Shown here: positions 44,307 through 52,225 of the stretch, in pieces
How positions within the stretch are numbered: the first letter of the stretch is position 1
Layout of the letters: each line of letters opens with the position of its first letter
From: CAJBVG01 sp943371425
GTDB taxonomy: Bacteria > Bacteroidota > Bacteroidia > Sphingobacteriales > Sphingobacteriaceae
Reading direction: 5' to 3'
Assembly (NCBI GenBank): GCA_943371425.1
Contig: CALRUR010000009.1
Span: forward strand, 54,167-118,166
DNA: 64,000 nt
Notes under the pieces: generated by a model
What the model was told of the DNA's origin: nothing
The model's database searches: none
Seen by the model: only the letters and a program-made list of their open reading frames with translations
Position numbers and translations under genes: made by a program

Positions 44307-46092
44307 TTGTATTTATAAAGAGTATATACATTCCCGAGTTTAAGGCAGAAATGTTTAATTTGTTTCCCTCTACTTCAATATTATTTTCTAGTTGTTTACC
44401 CATAGAATTTAAAACCTTCAAGCTTGAATTAGCATTCAAATTTATTCCATCAATATAAATGAAATTAGTATTGCTAGGGTTTGGGTAAACTGTTATCTTT
44501 TTAAAATCTTCTGAGTTTTTTCCAATAGATAAGGAGTTTCTATAAATATAAGTTTGATATGGTTTTAAGTTTTGCTTGAAGCTATAAATATCATTTGTTG
44601 GTGTTATGCTCATGGTGCTATCATTCCACACATCTACTAAGTTTAATAAAGTGCTCGAACCATTACTCATTTTAAACGTAAATTCTACCTCTTGTAAATA
44701 ATTTGCAGAGGTATTTACAATCACTATTATATCATCATTATTATAACTACGCAAATAAGAATGCGCAGCTGCATTTGTGTTTAATATATTTTTAACAGAA
44801 CCTAGTTGTAATATTTCGGTTTGATTCCTCAGTTGAATTAATTTTCGGTAATGATTCCAAATAGAATTAGAGTCGGCTTTTAACGTTTCTACATTAAAGC
44901 TTGTATAATTACTATTGATGGTACGCCATGGGTTACCGGTAGTAAAGCCCGCTCTTGTAGCAGCACTCCATTGCATTGGTCGACGAATATCTTCATCTGG
45001 TTTAACACCTTTCATGGCTACTTCTTCACCATAATAAATAAAAGGAACACCAGGTTGCGTAAGGTATAAACTTGCTGCCACTTTATTTTTATTGATATCG
45101 TTGCCAAGTACATCTATAATTCTGTTCTGATCGTGGTTAGTTAAAAAACTTGCATACTGATTTGTATCTAATGTATTCTGTGCATTGTTTAATGCGAGCT
45201 TGGCATCATAAGGGTTCCCAGTGTTTGCCGATTGTATATTTTTTTCGGCCAAGTTAAAATCGAAACACATATCGAGCACCCCAGTATAAAGCGCAACAGA
45301 TTGTGGTGTGTCCCAAACTTCACCAAGCAGTAAAGAGTTTGCTTTCCATACTTCGCAGCTATCATTTAATTCTTTTAAAAAGGATATGGTTTCTGGTGTG
45401 TTCTTAAGTGTATTTCCATTTTCATATAAATACATTACGGCATCTAAACGGAAACCATCTACACCTACCTCTTTTAACCAATATTTTGCGATAGAAAAAA
45501 TACTGTCTTTTACGGGTTGGTATGTATAATTTAAATCGGGCATTTCACTCCAAAACAAAGCGTAATAATTGCTACCATTTTTTGGGTACCAAACTTGTTG
45601 CCCCCAAGGCCCAGTTTGTGCGGGAGGAGAAGTTTGCCATCTGTAAAAATTTCTGAAGAAAGGATCATTAGCTGCAGATTTTATAAACCAAGGGTGCTGA
45701 CTAGAGGTATGATTAATTACTAAATCTATAATTACTTTTATGCCTCGGGTATGAGCTTCGTTTAACATGTTTTTAAAAAGGTTCATGCTGCCGTATTGCG
45801 GATTTACCTTTTTATAATCGGTAACATCGTACCCATGGTAACTCGGCGAAGGATTAATAGGCATTAACCATATGAGGCCAATCCCTAAATCGTCGGTAGT
45901 GCTATTGTCACCATCATTTAAATAAGATAGTTTTTGAGTAAGACCATTAAAATCACCACGGCCATCGCCATTAGTATCGTAAAAACTACGAACAAAAATT
46001 TCATAGGCGGTGGTATTATTCCACCATTTATTTTGTGCGAACGAATTTAATTGTAGTAGTAAAAGAGCAACAATGCTTAAACAGAATTTCAT
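44269..46092 (-). CDS. Secreted alpha-amylase (GH13) with T9SS sorting domain
   Basis: 607 aa. A signal peptide (1-19) leads into the GH13 barrel: HGYDVTDYKKVNPQYG, IIDLVINHTSSQHPWF, nucleophile Asp near 217 in DGFRLDA, acid/base Glu near 256 in LLGEVWD, and stabilising Asp near 320 in TNHDQNR. A C-terminal beta domain (about 420-520) and a type A T9SS sorting domain (ITVYPNPSNTNFIY ... GAYRVKFIKE) follow. The enzyme hydrolyses alpha-1,4-glucans and should be displayed on or released from the cell surface through T9SS. No SusC/D pair is nearby, so it is not in a classical starch-utilisation locus. Confidence 0.94.
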   Translation of the reverse strand: MKFCLSIVALLLLQLNSFAQNKWWNNTTAYEIFVRSFYDTNGDGRGDFNGLTQKLSYLNDGDNSTTDDLGIGLIWLMPINPSPSYHGYDVTDYKKVNPQYGSMNLFKNMLNEAHTRGIKVIIDLVINHTSSQHPWFIKSAANDPFFRNFYRWQTSPPAQTGPWGQQVWYPKNGSNYYALFWSEMPDLNYTYQPVKDSIFSIAKYWLKEVGVDGFRLDAVMYLYENGNTLKNTPETISFLKELNDSCEVWKANSLLLGEVWDTPQSVALYTGVLDMCFDFNLAEKNIQSANTGNPYDAKLALNNAQNTLDTNQYASFLTNHDQNRIIDVLGNDINKNKVAASLYLTQPGVPFIYYGEEVAMKGVKPDEDIRRPMQWSAATRAGFTTGNPWRTINSNYTSFNVETLKADSNSIWNHYRKLIQLRNQTEILQLGSVKNILNTNAAAHSYLRSYNNDDIIVIVNTSANYLQEVEFTFKMSNGSSTLLNLVDVWNDSTMSITPTNDIYSFKQNLKPYQTYIYRNSLSIGKNSEDFKKITVYPNPSNTNFIYIDGINLNANSSLKVLNSMGKQLENNIEVEGNKLNISALNSGMYILFINTTEGAYRVKFIKE

Positions 46093-46165
46093 AGTAGGAT
46101 GTATAAAACACTAATTTAATAATTATTATTTACTTAGTGTAATTTATACAATATGATTATTGCTA

Positions 46166-46735
46166 TTATACTTTCAAACAACCTCTAAAGGCTCTACCTG
46201 CATAATAAGATTCTACTCCATTGTGGTAAATAAACACATGTTTGTAGCGTTTATCTCCAAAAATAGCACCGCCGAGTTTTCTAATGGAAGCAGGGGTTTG
46301 TAACCAAGAAGAAGTTTTGGTATCGTAATCGCCTAAGCTTTGTAAGTAATGGTATTGTTCTTCTGTAAGAATTTCGATGCCCATTTCTGCAGCCATGCCT
46401 ATTGCACTGTGTGCAGGTTTATATTCTTTTCTGGCTTCCAATGCTTCAGGGTCGTAGCATATACTCCTTCTGCCTTTAGGACTTTCTGCTGCACAATCAA
46501 AAAATAAATATTCATCTGTTTTTTTATCGTAGCCAACCACATCGGGTTCGCCGCCGGTATTTTCCATATCGTCGAGTATCCAAAGTTTATCTGGCGATGC
46601 TTCTAGTTTTTCTTGTACTTTCTCCCACACAATACCCTTATGTCTGTTCATGTTTTTTTCAAATCTGCTTTTCAAAACAGATATTAATTCTTTTGCTTGT
46701 GCCGGAGCTAGTTTATTTTTTGAGGATTTGCTCAT
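46166..46735 (-). CDS. DUF4256 family protein
   Basis: 189 aa soluble protein; visible family motifs are WILDDMENTGGEPDVVG (near 53-69), FFDCAAESPKGRRSICYD (near 78-95) and GGAIFGDKRYKHVFIYHNGV (near 153-172). Function unknown, but it regularly occurs with ArsR-SRPBCC-DoxX genes in small stress or xenobiotic-type operons, as here. Last gene of that four-gene unit, 33 nt behind the DoxX-like gene. Confidence 0.85.
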   Translation of the reverse strand: MSKSSKNKLAPAQAKELISVLKSRFEKNMNRHKGIVWEKVQEKLEASPDKLWILDDMENTGGEPDVVGYDKKTDEYLFFDCAAESPKGRRSICYDPEALEARKEYKPAHSAIGMAAEMGIEILTEEQYHYLQSLGDYDTKTSSWLQTPASIRKLGGAIFGDKRYKHVFIYHNGVESYYAGRAFRGCLKV

Positions 46736-46768
46736 GGTGATTATTTAAAAATACAATATAAGAATTTG

Positions 46769-47140
46769 TTACACTAGTTTTCTTTCTGCAGGTCTGTAAT
46801 ACCAAGAAACAATACTTAACACAATTAATAACGATGGACCGAAAAAGTCGAAAGCTGCGCTATTCATTTTGAAATGAGAATAAATGGCACCACTCATACA
46901 GAAGATGAAACCGGCATAGGCCCATTCTTTTAGTAATGGATATTTAGGAATGAGTATAGCTATAACACCAAGAATTTTCCAAACACCAATAATGTCTAAG
47001 AAGTATTCGGGATACCCTAAGTTTACTACTACTCCAACCGATTCTTTTTGTTTTAATAATTGAGTAAGACCAGTAGAGAACATACCCAATGAAAGCCAAA
47101 CTGTGCTTATCCAGTAAATAATTTTGTGCGATTTTTTCAT
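46769..47140 (-). CDS. DoxX-like membrane protein
   Basis: 123 aa with four membrane helices (about 7-26, 45-63, 72-90 and 95-112). The VWKILGVIAILIPKYPLLKEWAYAGF segment, split across residues 53-78, is typical of DoxX-like family proteins. Third gene of the ArsR operon, 32 nt after the SRPBCC gene. Role unknown; homologues are often linked to redox or membrane stress. Confidence 0.85.
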   Translation of the reverse strand: MKKSHKIIYWISTVWLSLGMFSTGLTQLLKQKESVGVVVNLGYPEYFLDIIGVWKILGVIAILIPKYPLLKEWAYAGFIFCMSGAIYSHFKMNSAAFDFFGPSLLIVLSIVSWYYRPAERKLV

Positions 47141-47172
47141 AATATGTTTGTGATTTAATTGTTGTAATTTTT

Positions 47173-47631
47173 TTAGTTGAATAGCTTTTCTAATTTTTCA
47201 TGAGCCATATTTAAGCCATACGCAAAAGGCATTTTTAATTGTAAGTCTCTAAATTCAATAGATCGAAAAACAATTTCTATAGTTAATTTACTCTTTTTAT
47301 CGTTTAATGCTTCGAAGTTTAGAAATTCTAATTGTACTGGAAAGTTTGTGTTTTCCATTTCGAATGTTCTGGTTAATTTTTTATTGGGAATAAACTCATG
47401 AATAGTTCCATTGCCTTTAAAGAGTACAATTCCATTAGGGTCGCTGGTTTCGAATTGGTAAGAACCGTGTACTTTGCTTTCAATTTTAATAACTTTTGTA
47501 CCCATCCAATGTGCAAGCAAATCTGCTTCGGTATACGCCTTAAAAAGTAAATTCACAGGTAGTTCAAATTCGCGAGTAATGAGAATGTTTTGTGATCCTT
47601 CAATGGCTTGTACTTTGGTTTTTTGTTCCAT
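47173..47631 (-). CDS. SRPBCC/AHSA1 domain protein
   Basis: 152 aa START/Bet v1-like fold: ILITREFELPVNLLFKAYTEADLLAHWMG (split over residues 15-43), GSYQFETSDPNG and FKGNGTIHEFIPNKKL are the AHSA1-type signature. These proteins form a hydrophobic ligand cavity. Second gene of the ArsR operon, 9 nt after the regulator; ArsR-SRPBCC pairs are very common in bacteria. Confidence 0.9.
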   Translation of the reverse strand: MEQKTKVQAIEGSQNILITREFELPVNLLFKAYTEADLLAHWMGTKVIKIESKVHGSYQFETSDPNGIVLFKGNGTIHEFIPNKKLTRTFEMENTNFPVQLEFLNFEALNDKKSKLTIEIVFRSIEFRDLQLKMPFAYGLNMAHEKLEKLFN

Positions 47632-47640
47632 TGTTATTTC

Positions 47641-47970
47641 TTATTTGATTTCTGATGGTGGATAATTTTTCATTAATGCTTCGAGGGTATTGAACTTGTC
47701 ATCCCAATAGGCTCTAAAGGGTTCAATGAACTCAGCTATTTCTTTCATTTTACTATGGTTTAGGTGATAGTAAATTTCCCTGCCTTTTTGTTCTTGCTTT
47801 AGGAGTTCGCATTCGGTAAGAACAAGCAAGTGTTTAGAAATGGTCGGTCTGGCCGAATCGAATTTAGCAGCAATAGCACCTGCGCTAAGCGATTGAGAAG
47901 CCAACAGTAGAACAATGGCTCTACGGCTCGGGTCGGCAATTGCTTGAAAAATATCTCTCCTAATTTTCAT
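47641..47970 (-). CDS. ArsR/SdpR-type transcriptional repressor
   Basis: 109 aa winged helix: RRDIFQAIADPSRRAIVLLL (residues 3-22), recognition helix FDSARPTISKHLLVL (near 37-51) and wing EQKGREIYYHL (near 59). There are no Cys metal ligands, so it is not a metal sensor. It leads the unit with the SRPBCC, DoxX-like and DUF4256 genes. A perfect inverted repeat lies 1 nt upstream of its ATG and a full promoter just beyond, a layout that fits autorepression. Confidence 0.93.
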   Translation of the reverse strand: MKIRRDIFQAIADPSRRAIVLLLASQSLSAGAIAAKFDSARPTISKHLLVLTECELLKQEQKGREIYYHLNHSKMKEIAEFIEPFRAYWDDKFNTLEALMKNYPPSEIK

Positions 47971-47971
47971 A

Positions 47972-47989
47972 TGTAGCTATTTGGCTACA
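47972..47989. promoter_or_regulatory. ArsR operator
   Basis: TGTAGC and GCTACA are perfect inverted arms separated by 6 nt, placed between the -7 box and the start codon of the arsR-type gene. Binding here would block transcription start and ribosome access. Confidence 0.7.
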
Positions 47990-48020
47990 CAAAAATAGAG
48001 TTAATCTTTGGAATAACAAA
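47990..48020 (-). promoter_or_regulatory. Promoter of the ArsR operon, complete -33/-7 pair
   Basis: On the minus strand TTTG (48020-48017), a 19-nt spacer and TATTTTTG (47997-47990) match the Bacteroidota consensus exactly. The operator directly follows. Confidence 0.75.
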
Positions 48021-48021
48021 T

Positions 48022-48074
48022 TTATTTTTGGTGGCATGTTTTTGGTGGCACGACTTAAGTCGTGCCACCAAAAA
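48022..48074. repeat. Perfect 36-bp palindrome preceded by a partial copy
   Basis: 48039-48074 is a perfect palindrome without loop, 18 bp per arm, built on GGTGGCACGACTT and ending in T5/A5. A partial direct copy (TTTTTGGTGGCA) precedes it at about 48025-48036. It lies just upstream of the ArsR promoter. Confidence 0.92.
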
Positions 48075-48366
48075 ACCTACCCAATCTGATTATTGGTAAA
48101 TGCAAAATATAATGCTGTTTGCATTCAGAATAGAAATATGCTGAAGTATATCAATTACAGTAACAGCTTCTACATATTTTTTTTGCAGGATGAAATAAGG
48201 AAGGTAACTGCTAATTGAAATAGAGCAAGTTTTTTGATCATAGGTTAATATTGAATAATTACCTATATAGAAGTTTTCCGCAAAATAAAAAAGCTAGAAA
48301 GTTTTTGCCATAAGTACTATTTACAATGTTGTATTGTAGAACCATAATATATACTTAATCTATTCA
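48075..48366. other. Gap with no recognised feature
   Basis: About 290 bp of AT-rich sequence between the palindrome and the stop of the outer-membrane protein gene. No open frame of note, no tRNA or hairpin seen. Confidence 0.5.
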
Positions 48367-48987
48367 TTAAAAAGTAATTTCCTTTCTTATAAAAAATCCA
48401 TAATTCGAGTAATATTTATATGAACTACCGTAAGCATCAAAGTTAACAGCAAATCCATATTGAAGATTTTTATTGCTTATTCCTACACGAATGTTTTGGT
48501 AACTTCTTGCGTGTAGCTTTTCTTTGAAACTAAATAGTGTTTGTATTCTAGTATAAAGTTGCACTCTTCTAATAATAGGTTTGTATTCTATCATTGACAT
48601 TACATCGTAAGAAGGGTTTTTATAAACATCAATGCGAGGAACAATTAATAACAGTGTATTGGTAGTTTTTTTAAATATATGTAAAGATACCGAAGGATTT
48701 ATACCAGGTTTGGTAACATAAAATACACCAGCATTAATTTTGAGCCAAGGTGAAAGCTTATAATTTAAATACGTTTGAGACATTACTTCCTGCTTAGTAT
48801 TATCGTTAAAAAAATGTAACGAATGTGTATTAAAAACACCTATTTTTTTGTTTTTTGATATGGCAAAATTGAAGGAGTGTTGATACCAAAAGTTTCTATT
48901 CCCAATCATAACTTCTGTAGGTACCGATTGAGAAATAGAAATAAATGGTAAAGTAATGAATAGAACAAGTTGAAATATTCTTTTCAT
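48367..48987 (-). CDS. Predicted outer-membrane beta-barrel protein, unknown
   Basis: 206 aa with a signal peptide (1-19, ending SISQ). The rest alternates polar and hydrophobic residues with many Tyr/Phe, in about eight strands, and ends in a Phe (FFIRKEITF), as expected for a small outer-membrane barrel. No family recognised. It starts 3 nt after the DoxX gene stop, so the two are cotranscribed. Confidence 0.7.
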   Translation of the reverse strand: MKRIFQLVLFITLPFISISQSVPTEVMIGNRNFWYQHSFNFAISKNKKIGVFNTHSLHFFNDNTKQEVMSQTYLNYKLSPWLKINAGVFYVTKPGINPSVSLHIFKKTTNTLLLIVPRIDVYKNPSYDVMSMIEYKPIIRRVQLYTRIQTLFSFKEKLHARSYQNIRVGISNKNLQYGFAVNFDAYGSSYKYYSNYGFFIRKEITF

Positions 48988-48990
48988 AAA

Positions 48991-49437
48991 TTACATGTAT
49001 TTAAGTTTAAATAATTTTTGATCAAGAGAATATTTGCCAGAGCCTAAGAAAATACTAGCCGCGCAAATACCAAGTAATAATAAATGAAATTCATAACCTT
49101 CTCCTTTTTGTGCCCCGAACCAATTCATAAAAAAACCAAATTCAGTATGGCTAAATATCATACCGAACACAATACAGAACATGCCAATAGCATTTAGTCG
49201 AGTAAAAAGACCAAAAACTAGCATTAACGAGCCCAAAAATTGAATCATAATTACCAAAAAGCCAACGAGCCAAGGTAATCCCTCTACGTTTACAAAATAA
49301 TCCATGGTATTGGTAAAGCCATTGCCTCCAAACCATCCTAATAATAGTTGTGCGCCATGTGGCAACATCACTAAGCCTGCAGTTATTCTTAATAACAAGG
49401 CAGCAACATGGTTGCTTGATAAGTTGTATTCTTGCAT
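48991..49437 (-). CDS. DoxX family membrane protein
   Basis: 148 aa with four helices and the DoxX pattern: LLLRITAGLVMLPHGAQLLLG (split over residues 14-34), GLPWLVGFLVIMIQFLGSLMLV and RLNAIGMFCIVFGMIFSH. DoxX proteins are linked to sulfur or redox handling in the membrane, without a general activity. First gene of a pair with the barrel protein; divergent from a Crp/Fnr regulator, which may control it. Confidence 0.88.
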   Translation of the reverse strand: MQEYNLSSNHVAALLLRITAGLVMLPHGAQLLLGWFGGNGFTNTMDYFVNVEGLPWLVGFLVIMIQFLGSLMLVFGLFTRLNAIGMFCIVFGMIFSHTEFGFFMNWFGAQKGEGYEFHLLLLGICAASIFLGSGKYSLDQKLFKLKYM

Positions 49438-49516
49438 AATTTTTATGTGTTATATTTGTTATGCAATAATCGCCGCTTTTATGTTTATAATTTTTGAAGT
49501 ATATTAAGTAATGATG

Positions 49517-49530
49517 TTGAACTAGTTCAA
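49517..49530. promoter_or_regulatory. Fnr/Crp-like box TTGAACTAGTTCAA
   Basis: A perfect 14-bp palindrome with the layout of FNR sites (TTGAT-N4-ATCAA; here TTGAA-CTAG-TTCAA). It lies 4 bp before the ATG of the Crp/Fnr gene, fitting autorepression. Confidence 0.6.
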
Positions 49531-49534
49531 GTAT

Positions 49535-50113
49535 ATGGAGCCACTTACTATTTTTAAAGACAGTTTGTTATCGAGAGTAAATTTCACTAATGCAGAAATA
49601 GATATCATTATCTCCAAAGCACAAACAAAAAAGTTTAAAAAGGGGCAGTATATTTTACATGCAGATGCATTAGTACAAAAAACTAATTTTATAATAAAAG
49701 GAGCTGCAATAGCGTATTTTATTGATGCTAATGGTGCGGAGCATATTATACAATTTGCGTTAGAAGGTTGGTGGATTAGTGATTTATATAGTTATATAAA
49801 ATCAGAACCATCGATATTGAATGTAGTGGCAATAGAAGATTGCGAACTTTTACAGTTCAATGCTCAAGATGTTAAAATACTTATGGATGAAATTCCATCC
49901 TTATCAAAATATTTTTTAATAATAACTCAACATGCTTTTCTGAATTTTCAAATTAGAGTATTGCATAATAATTCTTTAAGTGCCGAAGAGCGATATTTAG
50001 AATTTATTAAACAATATCCAAAAATAGAATTAAGATTTGCACAAAAGCATATTGCTTCGTATTTAGGAATGAGTGCTGAATTTTTAAGTAAAATAAAAAA
50101 AAGATTAAGTTAA
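49535..50113 (+). CDS. Crp/Fnr family transcriptional regulator
   Basis: 192 aa. A cyclic-nucleotide-binding-like beta-barrel covers about 20-120 (KKGQYILHADALVQKTNFIIKG spread over its start, and IIQFALEGWWISDLYSY). A dimer helix follows, then a short C-terminal helix-turn-helix (FAQKHIASYLGMSAEFLSKIKKRL split near 170-192). The cAMP-binding residues are not conserved and there is no iron-sulfur Cys set, so it is neither Crp nor Fnr proper; many Bacteroidota have such orphan members. Divergent from the DoxX pair. A 14-bp palindrome precedes its start. Confidence 0.88.
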   Translation: MEPLTIFKDSLLSRVNFTNAEIDIIISKAQTKKFKKGQYILHADALVQKTNFIIKGAAIAYFIDANGAEHIIQFALEGWWISDLYSYIKSEPSILNVVAIEDCELLQFNAQDVKILMDEIPSLSKYFLIITQHAFLNFQIRVLHNNSLSAEERYLEFIKQYPKIELRFAQKHIASYLGMSAEFLSKIKKRLS

Positions 50114-50159
50114 AATAGCGGAAAACTTTTTCTTACGCCTTTATATTTAGCATCTAGAG

Positions 50160-52073
50160 TTATAGCTTAGCAAACCTTACTGTACCATGTGCAGTTTTTA
50201 AAATGTAAATCCCAGCCTTAAGTAATGAAACATCAATTTGATGATTCTTTGTAATCCCTTCTACCATTTTACTTCCCAACATATCATAAATAGAAAACGG
50301 GTAATCGTCTTGTTGTTCAGCTATCCAATTTTCAGTTTTTAGTTGAAGGAAGGTTGATGCAGGATTCGGAGTAACAAGAATTTTTTTCGATAATGATTCC
50401 TCATCAACTCCACTTAAAAGTATGTTGTAAGTATCTTGAGCATTTGCGGCACAACGAGTTTTTATATCAGTAACCTTTAATTTTATTAAATAATTTCCAT
50501 TAGCAGAGTAGGTATGTGATGGGTTTTGTACGCTATCAAAATTCCCATCGCCAAAATCCCAAAAATAATTAGCATCGTTTACCAAGGGCGAATTAAATTG
50601 AAAGGTATTATTACTTATTGGTACAATACTAAAACTTGCAGTAGGTGGATTTTCGTTGATATAAACCGTATCGTAAACAGTGGTTGATTCTCCATTATCA
50701 TAAACTACATGAGCAGATATAGGGAAGGTTCCGAATTTATTTTGAGAAGAAAAAATCCAATTAATTTGAGTTCCTGGCATGTGTAATAAATTACTATCGC
50801 CACTCCAATCGCAATTAATAATGGTATAATCTGTTCTATTATTTATAACAGAAAGTTGAACTGGTTCAAATTTACAAGCTGCACCGTGTTGTAATTTTAC
50901 ATCTGGTTTTACATTCTGATATTTTTCAATGGAATCTCTGAGTTGAGTGAGCAAGGTAAAATTATGACCACCATCAATACTCTTATAAACTCTATATCCA
51001 CGAGTACTCATGTAAATAATTCGAGGATTAGAAGGGGCGTACACAATTTTTTCAATTACTTTATTTGTATTAATGATATCAGTATAACCAGCGCCTGTTA
51101 ATGGACTGAGCATACCATTAGTTGAACGCACCAATGTTCCACCATGGTCGAATAATACAGTGTCTTGTGCTCCCGGATAAATAGCAATGCAACTATTTAT
51201 TTCAAAATTATATCGAGTCCAATGTTTGCCAGTATCTGCAGAATAGTATAAAACATTACTATCTCGAGGTACTGCATAAATTCTACTTAAAGTTGGAGTG
51301 GCATCATATTCTGCAATAATTTTTCCAGCAAGAGGGTTTGGTAAATAAGTCCAATTAGCACCTCCATCTGTACTATGTATAAATCCTTTGCTTTTTTGTT
51401 GAGGTCGGGTGTATAAATACATCAAAACATTATTTCCATGTTTCACTACTCTAAAAAATCCTGAACTATCTGCATTGCTTGGAAAATTTACCGGCAACCA
51501 ATTTAATCCTTTATCAATAGATCGATAAATTCCGGTCGGATAAAACACACTAGTTTGAGAACTTTCACCACCAGAGGAAGCGGCAAAAATAGTATCGGGT
51601 TTACCTTCATCATACCAAACCAAGCCCGAACCAGTATTTGTAATTCCGCAATTACGTTGATTGAAATAACTGCCTGCGTTATTGCTGATGTAAATTCCTG
51701 CAGCGGTATTGGTTTGCCCCAATGGTCCGGCATTCATTGCCATTGCAACTTCAGCAGTGTCCTCAGGATTAATGGCTAAGCAGTATGTTTCAGGATAACC
51801 ACCCATTAGCTGTTTCATTCCTCCTCTGAGCCATTTCCATGTGGCACCACCGTCTACCGATTTAAACACACCGTTTCCTTCTGTACCTACATACACTACA
51901 TTTGGGTTTTTGGGGTTTACCACTAAAGAACGAAAAGTTTGTTCTCCATTTGTTTGGGTAGAATCGGGTCCCTTTACTAAACTAGTTGATATATTGGAAG
52001 GGCAACCTTGTGCAAATGCTTCAGATTGAAGCATGGTAAATGCAATGCAAAAACAGAGGATTGTTTTAACCAT
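50160..52073 (-). CDS. Secreted BNR-propeller/PKD protein with T9SS sorting domain
   Basis: 637 aa. A signal peptide (1-21, FAQG) is followed by BNR-type repeats (GVFKSVDGGATWKW, GIYRSIDKGLNWLPV, GFIHSTDGGANWTYL, RVYKSIDGGHNFTLL) over about 45-380. A PKD domain is near 475-550 (FWDFGDGNFDSVQNPSHTYS). The last 75 residues (ILVTPNPASTFLQL ... TVRFAKL) are a type A T9SS sorting domain. Likely a surface or released binding protein. It is in tandem with the larger cargo gene at 52226, with an 8-bp-period array in between. Confidence 0.87.
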   Translation of the reverse strand: MVKTILCFCIAFTMLQSEAFAQGCPSNISTSLVKGPDSTQTNGEQTFRSLVVNPKNPNVVYVGTEGNGVFKSVDGGATWKWLRGGMKQLMGGYPETYCLAINPEDTAEVAMAMNAGPLGQTNTAAGIYISNNAGSYFNQRNCGITNTGSGLVWYDEGKPDTIFAASSGGESSQTSVFYPTGIYRSIDKGLNWLPVNFPSNADSSGFFRVVKHGNNVLMYLYTRPQQKSKGFIHSTDGGANWTYLPNPLAGKIIAEYDATPTLSRIYAVPRDSNVLYYSADTGKHWTRYNFEINSCIAIYPGAQDTVLFDHGGTLVRSTNGMLSPLTGAGYTDIINTNKVIEKIVYAPSNPRIIYMSTRGYRVYKSIDGGHNFTLLTQLRDSIEKYQNVKPDVKLQHGAACKFEPVQLSVINNRTDYTIINCDWSGDSNLLHMPGTQINWIFSSQNKFGTFPISAHVVYDNGESTTVYDTVYINENPPTASFSIVPISNNTFQFNSPLVNDANYFWDFGDGNFDSVQNPSHTYSANGNYLIKLKVTDIKTRCAANAQDTYNILLSGVDEESLSKKILVTPNPASTFLQLKTENWIAEQQDDYPFSIYDMLGSKMVEGITKNHQIDVSLLKAGIYILKTAHGTVRFAKL

Positions 52074-52075
52074 AT

Positions 52076-52126
52076 ACTAAGATACTAGAAATGTAGAACA
52101 GTTGAAGTATAGAACAATAGAAATAT
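52076..52126. repeat. TAGAA-word array with exact 8-bp period
   Basis: TAGAA, or one-base variants TAAGA and TTGAA, starts at 52078, 52086, 52094, 52102, 52110 and 52118, exactly 8 bp apart. No complementary arm follows within the gap. It lies between two tandem T9SS cargo genes. Confidence 0.8.
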
Positions 52127-52225
52127 CAGGAGGATGAGGGTGGTGATTTATGGTTTTGTGTGATATTGAATAAGTCTTTGTGATAGAAAGGGGCAATTAA
52201 GAAGATTTAGATTTGGTTTTGTGAA

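Noticed and set aside
44269..46092. Starch-utilisation (Sus-type) locus
   Set aside because: The amylase stands alone with no SusC/SusD, regulator or other glycosidase in the neighbourhood.
48075..48366. Possible remnant gene in the gap
   Set aside because: No frame of useful length in any direction and no similarity to neighbours by eye.
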